A stretch of 64,000 nucleotides of DNA from Oerskovia sp042887685 (GTDB taxonomy: Bacteria > Actinomycetota > Actinomycetes > Actinomycetales > Cellulomonadaceae): contig NZ_JBHVOS010000026.1 in NCBI RefSeq assembly GCF_042887685.1, positions 1 to 64,000 on the forward strand. The letters run 5' to 3'. A model generated the notes under the pieces. That model made no database searches. It saw only the letters and a list, made by a program, of their open reading frames with translations, and was not told the DNA's origin. This document shows positions 23,649 to 32,937 of the stretch, in pieces; the stretch's first letter is position 1, and every line of letters starts with the position of its first letter. Position numbers and translations under genes: made by a program.

Positions 23649-25418
23649 ATGCCCATCACCCTCACGACCCACTCCTCCGGCCCGACGACGTCACGCACCT
23701 CGTCCGACCGGCCCGCCTCGACCGGCCCCCGCGGGGGGCGCGACGACGACGCGCGGCGTGCGACGCCGTCGGGCACCCTGGACGTCACCGGGCGCCTCGG
23801 CGAGCGCTACCGCGAGATCCTGACCCCGGGCGCCCTCGACTTCCTCACCGCGCTGCACGACCGCTTCCTCGCCGCCCGCCACGGGCTGCTCATGGACCGC
23901 CAGCAGCGCCGCCAGGACGTGGCCGACGGGATCGACCCCGACTTCCGCGCCGCGACCCGGCCCGTGCGCGACGACCCGACGTGGCGCGTCGCCGGCTCGC
24001 ACGGCGCCCCCGGGCTCGAGGACCGCCGCGTCGAGATCACCGGCCCCACCGACCCCAAGATGGCGATCAACGCCCTCAACTCCGGCGCCAAGGTGTGGCT
24101 CGCCGACCAGGAGGACGCGTCGTCGCCCACGTGGCGCAACGTCGTCGAGGGCCAGCTCGCGCTGCACGACGCGATCCGCGGCACGCTCGCGTTCACCTCT
24201 CCCGAGGGCAAGGAGTACGCGCTGCGCTCGACCGAGCTGACGGACCTGCCGACCATCGTGTTCCGGCCCCGCGGCTGGCACCTCATCGAGAAGCACCTGC
24301 GCTACGTCGACCGCGCGGGCGTGGCGGTCTCGGCGTCGGCGTCGCTCGTCGACTTCGGGCTGTACTTCTTCCACAACGCCCGCGAGCTCGTCGAGCGCGG
24401 CCGCGGCCCGTACTTCTACCTGCCCAAGCTCGAGGGCTACCGCGAGGCACGCGTCTGGAACGACGTGTTCGTGTTCGCGCAGGAGTACCTGGGCATCGAG
24501 CAGGGCACGATCCGTGCGACCGTGCTGATCGAGACCCTGCCCGCGGCGTTCGAGATGGACGAGATCCTGCACGAGCTGCGCGACCACTGCGCCGGGCTCA
24601 ACGCGGGCCGCTGGGACTACCTGTTCTCGGTCATCAAGTCCTTCCGCACGCGCGGCGACCAGTACGTCCTGCCCGACCGCTCGCAGGTCCCCATGACCGC
24701 CCCCTTCATGCGGGCCTACACCGAGCTCCTCGTCGCGACGTGCCACAAGCGCGGGGCGCACGCGATCGGCGGCATGAGCGCCTTCATCCCCGACCGCCGC
24801 CGACCCGACGTGACCGAGAAGGCCTTCGAGCAGGTCCGGGCGGACAAGCGACGCGAGGCGGGCGACGGGTTCGACGGCACCTGGGTCGCGCACCCCGACC
24901 TCATCCCCGCGGCGCGCGCCGAGCTCGACGCCGTCCTGGGCGACCGGCCGAACCAGGTCTCGCGCCTGCGCGACGACGTGAACGTGGGCCAGCACGAGCT
25001 GCTCGACATCGGGTCGGTGCGCCGCGCCGGTGCCACCGTGACCGCGGCCGGGCTGCGGTCCAACGTGTCGGTGGGCGTCCGGTACATCGAGTCGTGGCTG
25101 CGCGGCGTGGGGGCCGCCGCGATCGACCACCTCATGGAGGACGCCGCCACGGCCGAGATCTCGCGCTCGCAGGTGTGGCAGTGGATCGCGTCCGGCACGC
25201 GCACCGAGAACGGGGTGCCCATCACGCGGGCCCGCGTCGAGGCGCTGCTCGCCGAGGTCGTCGACGACCTGCCCCGCGGTGAGGGCAACCGGGTCGACGA
25301 CGCCGCGCACGTGTTCCGCGCCGTCGCGCTCGCCGAGGACTTCCCGACCTTCCTGACCATCGGGGCGTACTCGCAGTTCCTGGTCGGGTCGGCCGTGGAC
25401 GGGCCGCGCGAGGGCTGA
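23649..25418 (+). CDS. aceB: Malate synthase A
   Basis: 589 aa, glyoxylate + acetyl-CoA to malate, second step of the glyoxylate shunt. Conserved blocks: DRQQRRQDVADGIDPDF, NSGAKVWLADQEDASSPTWRNVVEGQ, HLIEKHLRYVDRAGVAVSASLVDF region, YFYLPKLEGYREARVWNDVFVFAQ, TIRATVLIETLPAAFEMDEIL (catalytic Arg and Glu), and HKRGAHAIGGMSAFIPDRRRP. Slightly longer than the usual ~530 aa because of an N-terminal tail of about 55 residues and a longer linker. It follows aceA after 109 bp that contain a strong hairpin. Confidence 0.95.
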   Translation: MPITLTTHSSGPTTSRTSSDRPASTGPRGGRDDDARRATPSGTLDVTGRLGERYREILTPGALDFLTALHDRFLAARHGLLMDRQQRRQDVADGIDPDFRAATRPVRDDPTWRVAGSHGAPGLEDRRVEITGPTDPKMAINALNSGAKVWLADQEDASSPTWRNVVEGQLALHDAIRGTLAFTSPEGKEYALRSTELTDLPTIVFRPRGWHLIEKHLRYVDRAGVAVSASASLVDFGLYFFHNARELVERGRGPYFYLPKLEGYREARVWNDVFVFAQEYLGIEQGTIRATVLIETLPAAFEMDEILHELRDHCAGLNAGRWDYLFSVIKSFRTRGDQYVLPDRSQVPMTAPFMRAYTELLVATCHKRGAHAIGGMSAFIPDRRRPDVTEKAFEQVRADKRREAGDGFDGTWVAHPDLIPAARAELDAVLGDRPNQVSRLRDDVNVGQHELLDIGSVRRAGATVTAAGLRSNVSVGVRYIESWLRGVGAAAIDHLMEDAATAEISRSQVWQWIASGTRTENGVPITRARVEALLAEVVDDLPRGEGNRVDDAAHVFRAVALAEDFPTFLTIGAYSQFLVGSAVDGPREG

Positions 25419-25468
25419 CCGCCTCTCGCAGCCCGGTGCCGGTACCGGGTCGCCCAACGGCCCGGTGC

Positions 25469-25523
25469 CGAGGACGGGGTCGAGGTCGTCATCGAGGGGA
25501 TGACGACCTCGACCCCGTCCTCG
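25469..25523. terminator. Bidirectional hairpin terminator, 25-bp perfect stem
   Basis: Arms 25469-25493 and 25499-25523 are perfectly complementary with a 5-nt loop. It lies between the convergent aceB and GDPD genes. No U-tract. Among the longest perfect stems in the window. Confidence 0.75.
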
Positions 25524-25553
25524 TGCGCGCGAAACCCCGTCCTCGAAGGGCGG

Positions 25554-27419
25554 TCACCACGCGAGCGCGTCGCGCAGCTCGTCCTCGAGCCGCGTCGACA
25601 GCGCGAGGTCGTCACGCACCGCGGCGCGCTCGGCCACGGCACGGCGCGGACTGCTCGTGATGATGCCGTCGACGCCGCCGCGCAGCTGCGCGCGCATCGC
25701 GGCCGGGTCGTTGACCGTCCAGACGTAGACGTCGATCCCGGCCGCGCGAGCCTCGGCGCGCACGCGGGAGGAGTCGGAGGACTGCTCGATCGCCACGAAG
25801 TCGACCGGCAGGTCGCCCAGTGCTCCGCGCAGGAACGGGACGACGAGACCGACCTCGATCTCGGGTCCGAGGACCCGCACCTCGTCGACCTGCTCGGGGT
25901 AGATCGACTGGACGAGGTAGTCGTGGGCGACGCCCTGCGCCCGCAGGAGCGCGACGACGTCCGCGACGAACGTCGGCGTCTCGTGGCCGTGCGCCTTGAG
26001 CTCGACCAGGAGCGGCACGTCGAGCTCGCGCGCGCGCTCGACGAACTCCTCGAGCGACGGGATCGTCGCCTCGAACCCGCCCTGGCGGATCGTCGTCGAG
26101 GTCAGCTCGTCGAGGGTCATGGTGTGCACGGCACGGTCGGAGCCTGCGAGGCGGCGCAGGGTCAGGTCGTGGAAGACGACGAGCCCGCCGTCCGCGGCCT
26201 GGAGCACGTCGAGCTCGACGTGGTCCGCGCCGAGAGCCGCGGCCGACTCGAGCGACGCGATCGAGTTCTCGACGCCACCGCCCGGGTCGCCCCGGTGCGC
26301 GATCACCGCGCCGGGCTCCTCGCGCGCGAGCGTGGTCATCGCACGGGTGTTGGCCACCGTGAGGGCGAGGAGCACCAGCACGGCAGCCAGCCCGACGGCG
26401 GCGCGCACCGCACGCGGTCGGCCCACCAGGCCGCGACGAAGGACGGGCGGGACGCTCGGCTCGCGCACCGGCCCGGCGACGTCGTCGGGCCGCGGCACCC
26501 CGTGCTCCGCCGACACCGCGACCACGACCTGCGTCAGGACCGCCGTGACGAACCCCGCGAGCACGAACCCGACGACCTGCACGACCGTGAGCGTCGTCCC
26601 CGCGACCACGGGCGCGAGGCCTGGCGCGTGCAGGTCCGCGACCCGCGTCGGCACGAGCGCGAGGGTCACCACCCCTGCGGCGACCACGAGCACCGCCAGG
26701 CCCACGACCGCGAACGCACCGAGGAGGCGTGGCCACGACCGCCGGGTCGCGCGCCAGCTCGCGGCCATCGCTCCCGCGACGGACGTGTCGGAGGTCAGCA
26801 GGATCGCGAGCGTCAGCACCAGGCGGAGGTTGAGGAACAGGACGCCCGCGAGGAACACGAGGTAGACGTACAGGCCACCGTCGAACTTGAGGACCTCCCC
26901 GACGACGAAGTCCGGGATGGCGATGCCCCGCACGAGGAACGCCGCCATCCCGAACCCGCCCACCGGGACGAGCACGAAGAAGTACCCCACGAACAGCACG
27001 AGCTGCGGGCCGAGGAGCCGTCGGCTCGCGCGGACGAGGTCGTGCGCGACGCCGCGCGGCGAGACGGGCACCCCCGCTCGCACGCGCACGCCGATCGCGA
27101 GGAACGCTCCCTGCTGGACGAGGACCGTGACCGAGGCGACCAGCGCCAGCAGCACCAGCAGGAGCACCGCGCCCGGGCTGGACAGGACCCGTACCGCGTC
27201 GAGGTGCGTGAACGACGGGACACCGGCGACCGCGAGCGCCCGGTCGAACAGCCGCACCATGAGCGGGACGACGACCAGGGCCGTGACGCCCTGGAGGAGG
27301 ACGACGGTCAGGAGGTAGGTCGGCAGGTGCGCGCGGACCGTGCGGGCCGCGGGGAGCAGCAGGCCGGGCCTCGCCCCGTCGTCGAGGGGGCGCGCGGCTG
27401 GTCGGGCGACGGAGGGCAC
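25554..27419 (-). CDS. Glycerophosphodiester phosphodiesterase with N-terminal membrane domain
   Basis: 621 aa. The N-terminal half (to about residue 345) has seven or eight hydrophobic segments and matches the 'glycerophosphoryl diester phosphodiesterase membrane domain' type (PF10110). The C-terminal half is a GDPD TIM barrel: VIAHRGDPGGGVENSIASLESAAALGADHVELDVLQAADGGLVVFHDLTLRRL, with the HR...E...E.D..H catalytic/metal set, and ...VYVWTVNDPAAMRAQL...GIITSSP at the end. It hydrolyses glycerophosphodiesters to glycerol-3-phosphate plus alcohol, here probably at the membrane outer face. GTG 27419 follows TAGGCT by 6 nt (leaderless), so it has its own promoter. Confidence 0.9.
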   Translation of the reverse strand: MPSVARPAARPLDDGARPGLLLPAARTVRAHLPTYLLTVVLLQGVTALVVVPLMVRLFDRALAVAGVPSFTHLDAVRVLSSPGAVLLLVLLALVASVTVLVQQGAFLAIGVRVRAGVPVSPRGVAHDLVRASRRLLGPQLVLFVGYFFVLVPVGGFGMAAFLVRGIAIPDFVVGEVLKFDGGLYVYLVFLAGVLFLNLRLVLTLAILLTSDTSVAGAMAASWRATRRSWPRLLGAFAVVGLAVLVVAAGVVTLALVPTRVADLHAPGLAPVVAGTTLTVVQVVGFVLAGFVTAVLTQVVVAVSAEHGVPRPDDVAGPVREPSVPPVLRRGLVGRPRAVRAAVGLAAVLVLLALTVANTRAMTTLAREEPGAVIAHRGDPGGGVENSIASLESAAALGADHVELDVLQAADGGLVVFHDLTLRRLAGSDRAVHTMTLDELTSTTIRQGGFEATIPSLEEFVERARELDVPLLVELKAHGHETPTFVADVVALLRAQGVAHDYLVQSIYPEQVDEVRVLGPEIEVGLVVPFLRGALGDLPVDFVAIEQSSDSSRVRAEARAAGIDVYVWTVNDPAAMRAQLRGGVDGIITSSPRRAVAERAAVRDDLALSTRLEDELRDALAW

Positions 27420-27490
27420 GAGCGCAGCCTACGGGCGTGGCGCCCGGTGGCGGCGGGCGCAGCGGGTCGTCAGCCGCTCCGGCCGAGACT

Positions 27491-28378
27491 TCACCCGGCC
27501 GCCGGGTACGTGATGCGGGTGGTCGGGAGGGCGCCCGTCGGGCCACGGTCCGTCGGGACGCCCTGCGCCCGGACGGCCGCAGGACCGCCCTCACCCAGCC
27601 CGACGACGAGCTCGGTCACGAACGTGAGCACGATCAGCGGCAGCAGCAGGGGCAGCGCGACCAGCCCGATCCCGACCGCGCCGAGCACGCTGCCGGACGC
27701 GGCGGGCACCCAGCGGACGCGCTCGTCGCCGCCCGGGACCGGACGCGACTCGACCCCGGTCCAGAGGGCCAGGCCGAGCAGGACACCGAGCGAGGCGGCA
27801 GCCACGACGACGGCTCCCCCGAGCCACGGGCTCCCGTAGGTCCCCGCACCGGCCGCCCCCAGGCCCAGCGCGACGATCCCGGCGACCACCGCCAGCAGGA
27901 ACACGACCGCGACCGGCAGGCTCCCGAAGATCCGGACCGCGGCCCACATGAGCCACCGCCGGACGGGGCCCGTGCCGGTCTCGCGCAGGGTGCCCCGGAA
28001 GAGATGGTCGGCGTCGCGGCGCGCGGCCCGCCTGCTGCTCGCGGGCCGGCCGGAGTCCGCGAGCGCCCGCGACGTCGCGTCGTGCAGGATCGCGGGGAGC
28101 GTCTGGCGACCGTAGCTCGCGACCACTCCCCACAACGGCATGGGCACCGAGGCGAGGTCGGTCACGAGACCGGTCGGGACCCTCTGCTCGACCGATCCCC
28201 GGTGCCACACCGGCCCGGTCGGTGTCCGCTCGTCCGCGGGACGCGAGGTGTACCCGAACGGGGTCAGGACCTCGAACCAGACCTTCCACCGACCCGACAC
28301 CGGCAGCTGGCGCAGGTCGACCGTCGCGGCCGGGACCCAGCGGTCCAGGTCGCCCGCCAGCGGCGCGACGAACGGCAC
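27491..28378 (-). CDS. DUF1353 domain-containing membrane protein
   Basis: 295 aa. The N-terminal half carries the DUF1353 pattern: VPTGLVTDLASVPMPLWGVV, GRQTLPAILHDATSRAL, then ARRDADHLFRGTLRETGTGPVRRWLMWAAVRIFG. DUF1353 is common in phage and bacterial genomes with unknown function; a peptidase-like or cell-envelope role has been guessed for related folds but nothing here proves it. Three hydrophobic segments follow (about 160-185, 190-212 and 228-255), so the protein is membrane-bound. It starts 10 bp after the 5'-nucleotidase stop with a GAGGCGG SD, indicating an operon. Confidence 0.65.
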   Translation of the reverse strand: MPFVAPLAGDLDRWVPAATVDLRQLPVSGRWKVWFEVLTPFGYTSRPADERTPTGPVWHRGSVEQRVPTGLVTDLASVPMPLWGVVASYGRQTLPAILHDATSRALADSGRPASSRRAARRDADHLFRGTLRETGTGPVRRWLMWAAVRIFGSLPVAVVFLLAVVAGIVALGLGAAGAGTYGSPWLGGAVVVAAASLGVLLGLALWTGVESRPVPGGDERVRWVPAASGSVLGAVGIGLVALPLLLPLIVLTFVTELVVGLGEGGPAAVRAQGVPTDRGPTGALPTTRITYPAAG

Positions 28379-28388
28379 GGGGACCGCC

Positions 28389-29453
28389 TCAGCCGACCGG
28401 GGTGGGCGTGGACGCGTCCACGGTGGGCTCCGACGGGACCGCCGTCACCTCGTTCGTCACGCCGTACGGCACCAGGACGCTCGCGACCTCGCGCGCCACC
28501 GGGTCGAGGTGCCCGCGCTGGTCGTCGAAGAAGATGTGCGGGCGCAGGACGCGCAGCACGCGCCCCTTGTCGGCGCCGCCCAGGAAGAACGCGTCGTTGA
28601 CGGTCACGCCCCACGAGCGCAGCGTGTTCACGGCCCGCTCGTGCGACGGGGCGCTGCGCGCCGTGACGATCGAGACGCGCACCCGGGGCCTGTACGTCGG
28701 GTCCTCGGCGACGCGCTCGTCCTCGCGGCGCTGGATCGTGCTCAGCGCGCGCAGGAACGGCAGGATCGGCCCCGCGTGGTGCTCGGTCACCTTGCGCGCG
28801 CTCTCGTACTGGTGGAACTGCTCGAGCCCGTCCGACTGGAAGATGCGCTCGGCGCTGTCGTCGGCGAGCACGCCGTCGAAGTCGAAGGCCACGCGCAGCT
28901 CGGCCGCGTCGTCGGCCGCCACCTCCGCCTCGCCCGCGGTGACGGGCGCTCCGGGCGGGTGCTCCGCCGTCGGGCCGGCTGCGGCGAGGTGCCCGACGGC
29001 GGCGCTCCCCAAGACCTGCCCGGCCGGGTGTCCCAGCGTGGTCGCCCTGCGCACGTCGCCCGCGTCCCCCGACAGGAAGAGCGAGATGTTGAGCGCCGGG
29101 ATGTACGCGTACGGCGCGAGGCCCTGCGTGAAGATCGCCCGGCTGATGGGCAGCCCGTAGGCCGCGACCGAGCTCATGACCCGCAGCCCCGTCGACGGGT
29201 CGTTCTTGGACAGGACGAAGACCTCGACGAGAGGGTCCTGCGCGTCGGGCGACAGGTCGTTGAGACTCAGGAGGCGCTGGACGAACTCGAACGCGACCCC
29301 GCGCCGCAGCGTGCGGTCACGGTACCGGTCCTGGTAGGCGCGGTACGCCTCGATCCCCTGCTCGTCGAAGACGCGCTGGGACGTCGAGAGGTCGAACAGG
29401 GCGCTCGAGGAGACACCGACGACGAGCCGGTGGTCGAGGTCGTAGGGCGGCAC
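28389..29453 (-). CDS. Cytosolic 5'-nucleotidase (NT5C1-like, PF06189 family)
   Basis: 354 aa. The start LVVGVSSSALFDLSTSQRVFDEQGIEAYRAYQ and FVLSKNDPSTGLRVMSSVAAYGL are conserved in the 5-nucleotidase family PF06189. The HAD motif I is LRVAFDFDGVLADDSAERIF (nucleophile Asp in DFDGVL), followed by SIVTARSAPSHERAVNTLRSWG (motif II) and LGGADKGRVL...HIFFDDQ (motif III/IV). It dephosphorylates nucleoside monophosphates. GTG 29453 with SD GGAG was preferred over an upstream in-frame start that overlaps the previous gene. It is 29 bp after the Cys-rich gene and 10 bp before the DUF1353 gene, so probably the middle of an operon. Confidence 0.85.
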   Translation of the reverse strand: MPPYDLDHRLVVGVSSSALFDLSTSQRVFDEQGIEAYRAYQDRYRDRTLRRGVAFEFVQRLLSLNDLSPDAQDPLVEVFVLSKNDPSTGLRVMSSVAAYGLPISRAIFTQGLAPYAYIPALNISLFLSGDAGDVRRATTLGHPAGQVLGSAAVGHLAAAGPTAEHPPGAPVTAGEAEVAADDAAELRVAFDFDGVLADDSAERIFQSDGLEQFHQYESARKVTEHHAGPILPFLRALSTIQRREDERVAEDPTYRPRVRVSIVTARSAPSHERAVNTLRSWGVTVNDAFFLGGADKGRVLRVLRPHIFFDDQRGHLDPVAREVASVLVPYGVTNEVTAVPSEPTVDASTPTPVG

Positions 29454-29482
29454 GGCGCTCCTTCGTCGGGGACGGCAGGCGG

Positions 29483-30010
29483 TCAGGGCTGGTCGGTCGG
29501 TCGACGCACCGGGTCCTGCGGGTGGCGGCGACGGTACCGCACGACGCACTCCTTGCACATCGGCATGGTCGGCAGGCGCGCGGCCTCGCGCGGCGTCATC
29601 TCACCGATGACCTTCGCGCCGCACAGCCCCCGGTCCGGGTGCACGATGTGCCCCCACTCCGACTCCCAGCGGTACCCGAAACGGTAGGGCGGGCGCACCT
29701 GGAACTCCCGCACCTGCGGCGCCGACCGCAACGCCCTGGCCTTGTCGATGCCGTCCTCGCCGCCCGCGCCGTACCCGTGGGGCTGGCGCTGGCACACGTG
29801 CCGGACCCGGAACGGCATGGTCGGCCTGTACGCGAGCTGCGTGCCCGGCACCGCCCCCCGGTTCGACGTCAGGAACCAGCGCACCTCGTCCCCCGCGTGC
29901 ACGCTGCGGACCTCGTCGAGGGCGAACGCCCGACGACGGCCGTCGTAGCACGGCAGCCACTGCACGTCGCCGCCGCACTGCTCGCAACGGCCCAGGCGGA
30001 CCTCGCTCAT
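29483..30010 (-). CDS. Small Cys-rich protein with N-terminal zinc-ribbon-like CxxC
   Basis: 175 aa, not recognised. It opens with GRCEQCGGDVQWLPCYDGRRRAF (CxxC) and ends with GLCGAKVIGEMTPREAARLPTMPMCKECVVRYRRRHP (C...CxxC), so two separated metal-binding knuckles are plausible. The middle is basic and Tyr/Pro-rich (YRPTMPFRVRHVCQRQ). No membrane segment. A nucleic-acid-binding or housekeeping role is possible but unsupported. ATG 30010 overlaps by 4 bp (ATGA) the stop of a 10-codon ORF that itself has an ideal SD. It is probably first in an operon with the 5'-nucleotidase and DUF1353 genes. Confidence 0.65.
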   Translation of the reverse strand: MSEVRLGRCEQCGGDVQWLPCYDGRRRAFALDEVRSVHAGDEVRWFLTSNRGAVPGTQLAYRPTMPFRVRHVCQRQPHGYGAGGEDGIDKARALRSAPQVREFQVRPPYRFGYRWESEWGHIVHPDRGLCGAKVIGEMTPREAARLPTMPMCKECVVRYRRRHPQDPVRRPTDQP

Positions 30011-30039
30011 GCGCGCAGGCTCGTGGTGTCGACGTGCAT
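30007..30039 (-). CDS. Possible 10-codon upstream ORF (MHVDTTSLRA)
   Basis: ATG 30039 has a textbook SD (GGAGG, 4 nt spacing) and its TGA overlaps the next ATG as ATGA, so its translation would be coupled to the Cys-rich protein gene. The latter has no good SD of its own. It may be a short translated leader or only a device for re-initiation. The peptide has no recognisable regulatory codon run. Confidence 0.3.
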   Translation of the reverse strand: MHVDTTSLRA

Positions 30040-30132
30040 GCTGCCTCCGGTGATCGGTACGAGCGGACCGATGACACCCTACGTCGGGCGCGCACCCCCG
30101 GCGGCGGGACTGGGCCCTCCCCCGGCCCGCGG

Positions 30133-32937
30133 CTACCCCGTGACCGCGAAGAACCCGTGAGCGCCCCGCTCGGCGTCGATCATCGCGTGGCTCACGAACG
30201 GGTACCTGCCCGCCTCGGGGAACGCCATCTCGACGAACCCGCCCTGCGCGACCGCGAGCCCCAGCACCTGCGAGCCGCCCGCCTCGGCGTTGCCGGGACG
30301 CAACCGGTAAGCACCCTCGCTGAAGACCGTGTCGAACTGGCCCCCCACGACATGGAACGACGTCCCCCGGTTGGGCCCCGCAGGAAGCACCCACACGCGC
30401 ACCCGCTCGCCCACGCGCGCCGGGAGCGGGTCCGCGTCGTACTGGTTCGCGTAGCCGTTGAACGCGACGACGTCGGGGTCACCCGTCGCGAGCCGGTCCA
30501 TGTCGACCTCACCCCCCTGCGGGCCGAGGTAGTACTCGGACTGCACCAGCAGGTACTCGCGGTCGACCGGGGCGAGATCCGGCGGATCGATCACGACCGC
30601 ACCGAACATGCCGTTCGCGATGTGCGCCGACATGGGCATGGTCGAGCAGTGGTACATCCACACGCCGGACCGGGTCGCGGTGAACGTGTAGGTCAGCTCC
30701 TCGCCCGGAGCGATCGTGCGCATCGGTCCGTCGGGCGCGAGGGCCCCCGCGTGGAAGTCGATCGAGTGCCCGATCGTGCCGTCGTTGACCAGCGTGATCT
30801 CGAAACGGTCCCCGACCTTGCCGCGCAGCGTCGGGCCGGGCGCCGTGCCCCCGAAGGTCCAGAGCCTCTGCGTGACCCCCGGCGCGACCTCGGTCACGAC
30901 CTCCGCGACGGGAAGCCGCACCCGGTGCACGGTCTCGGCGCTCGCGGGCGGCAGCTCGGCCGGGTGCGCCGCGAAGTCCTTGCCCGGCGTCGCCAGGAGA
31001 TCCAGGTCCTCGGCGGCGCTGGGCCCGGCGCCGCCGCTCGCGCCGCTCGCTCCGTGGTCCGTACCGGCCATGCCCTCGTGGTCGCCCGCACCCCCGGCGG
31101 GCGCTGCGGTGCCTGGCGCGGCGGCGTCCGGTCCCGCGGCGTCCGGCACGGCGCCCGCGCCCGTCGGCGTGATCGTCAGGACCATGCCCATCTGCCGGTG
31201 CCCCACGACCGTGCACCAGCCGTCGACCGGGCGCCCCACGACACCGACCTCGAACGTCTCGGTCTCCCCGGGGGCGATCCGACCGCTCGTCCGTCCGGTG
31301 TCGAGCGCGAGGTCGTGGACCGTGGTGTCGGTGTTGGTCACGACCAGGACCAGGGTGTCACCGGCGGGCACCTCGATCTCGCTCGGGACGAAGCGCATGT
31401 TCGCGGCCTCGACCTCGACCGTCGTGGTCCGGCCCGTCGCGGCGACCGTCCCCTCGGCACCGGCCGCCGCCGACGTCGCACCGCTCCCGGTACCGAGCGC
31501 GGCCGGGTCGAGGGCGACTCCCCCGGCCGCCACGAGCAGCAGCACGCTCAGCGCAGCCACCGCCAGGCCCTTGCGGCGCGGCCCCGTCACCGCTTCGACG
31601 GGTGGCGCCTGGCGACCACCGGCCCGGTCGTGCACCTCGCGCCCGAGCGCGTGGGCGGCTGCGACGTCGTCGGGAGTCGGCGGGACGAACGGGGTGCGAC
31701 GCGCACGGCGATGAGCGAGCACCGCACCGACGAGAAGGGGCAGGAACGCCACGAGGGCACCCAGCGCGGTGAGCGAGGCGAGCACGTGCACCAGGCTCGG
31801 CGCGGGCAGCACGAAGAGCGCGAGCGCCCCGTTGAAGAGCACGACCCGCACGACGGCCCCCCGTTCGAGGACGGCCGTGGTCGAGCGCACGGCGGCGGGT
31901 CCCCCGCCCAGCACCACGGGCACGAGATAGGTCAGCGCCCCGAGCAGGACCTGGGCCGCGAAGCCCGCGACGAGCGGCACGGTCACGATCCCCCCGCGCA
32001 CGGTCGCCGTCGCCCAGTCCCCGCTGAGCGCGAGCACGCCCGTCAGCGTCGCGAGCGACCCCAGGAGCCACCCGAGGGCGCACGCCGCCGACCACGTCGC
32101 GAAGGTGGCGGGCGGACGCCGTCGGGCCGCGGTCAGCAGGGGGCGGACCGAGACCAGGACGCCCGCGAGATACGTCGCCAGCCCGAGGGCCGCGACGGGC
32201 GGCACGGCGACCAGGACCCCGACGATCCCGCCCGCCAGCCCGACCAGCATCAGGACGAGGGTCGTGCGCGCGGCGCGCGGCGCGTCGTCGGCCATCCTGG
32301 TCCGCAGCATGGTCGGCCACAGCGTCAGGAGCGTGCCCATGACCGTCAGGCCCACGAACCCGAGCAGGTTGAACCCCGCGTGGGCCAGCACGACGCGTAC
32401 GTGCCAGGCCTCGTCGAGACCGCGCGCGAGCGTCGCGCCGAGCCCCGCCCCGACCGGCAGGAGCCACGCCGCGGCGACGTAGAACGCGACGCAGACCCGG
32501 AAGCGGGCCGCCAGCGCACGGCGCGACTGGAGCCACAGGGCCGTGCCGTGCGCCGCGACCGCGATCCCCACGCCGACGGCCCCGACGAGCGTCACGACCC
32601 ACGTCGCGGTCACCATGCCCGCGACCGTCGCGGCGACCGCGACGTTGAGGAGCACGAGCCGGGCGACCTGCCACCGCCGCGACGCGGGCGTGGCCCGGCG
32701 GCTCAGCAGCGCGTCGGTGAAGTGCTGGCTCCACACGCAGATCGCGTTCGTCACCGCGCCGAGCAGCAGCAGGTGCACGAGCAGCCAGGGCGAGGCGGGG
32801 ATCCACCGGTGGCCGACCGCGACCACGACCGTCGCCAGCAGCCACCCGACCACGGGTGCGTTGGCACGCAGGTGCCACGCGCTGCGGTCGGACAGGGGAC
32901 GCAGCGGGGCGGGGGCGGCGGACAGCTCGAGCTTCAC
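30133..32937 (-). CDS. nirK: Copper nitrite reductase fused to a membrane domain and an extra cupredoxin
   Basis: 934 aa in three parts. Residues 1 to about 440: ten or more membrane segments with conserved His (AHAGFNLLGFVGLTVMGTLLTLWP). About 490-600: an additional cupredoxin with a type 1 copper set H541, C575, H580, M583. About 650-934: NirK, two cupredoxin domains with type 1 ligands H724, C764, H772, M777, type 2 ligands H729, H763, H862 and the catalytic Asp727 (HSIDFH, YHCSTMPMSAH). It should reduce nitrite to NO on the outer face of the membrane; the extra cupredoxin may pass electrons to NirK. A Gly/Ala/His linker (about 600-640) joins the domains. GTG start overlaps the previous stop by 4 bp. 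Confidence 0.88.
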   Translation of the reverse strand: MKLELSAAPAPLRPLSDRSAWHLRANAPVVGWLLATVVVAVGHRWIPASPWLLVHLLLLGAVTNAICVWSQHFTDALLSRRATPASRRWQVARLVLLNVAVAATVAGMVTATWVVTLVGAVGVGIAVAAHGTALWLQSRRALAARFRVCVAFYVAAAWLLPVGAGLGATLARGLDEAWHVRVVLAHAGFNLLGFVGLTVMGTLLTLWPTMLRTRMADDAPRAARTTLVLMLVGLAGGIVGVLVAVPPVAALGLATYLAGVLVSVRPLLTAARRRPPATFATWSAACALGWLLGSLATLTGVLALSGDWATATVRGGIVTVPLVAGFAAQVLLGALTYLVPVVLGGGPAAVRSTTAVLERGAVVRVVLFNGALALFVLPAPSLVHVLASLTALGALVAFLPLLVGAVLAHRRARRTPFVPPTPDDVAAAHALGREVHDRAGGRQAPPVEAVTGPRRKGLAVAALSVLLLVAAGGVALDPAALGTGSGATSAAAGAEGTVAATGRTTTVEVEAANMRFVPSEIEVPAGDTLVLVVTNTDTTVHDLALDTGRTSGRIAPGETETFEVGVVGRPVDGWCTVVGHRQMGMVLTITPTGAGAVPDAAGPDAAAPGTAAPAGGAGDHEGMAGTDHGASGASGGAGPSAAEDLDLLATPGKDFAAHPAELPPASAETVHRVRLPVAEVVTEVAPGVTQRLWTFGGTAPGPTLRGKVGDRFEITLVNDGTIGHSIDFHAGALAPDGPMRTIAPGEELTYTFTATRSGVWMYHCSTMPMSAHIANGMFGAVVIDPPDLAPVDREYLLVQSEYYLGPQGGEVDMDRLATGDPDVVAFNGYANQYDADPLPARVGERVRVWVLPAGPNRGTSFHVVGGQFDTVFSEGAYRLRPGNAEAGGSQVLGLAVAQGGFVEMAFPEAGRYPFVSHAMIDAERGAHGFFAVTG

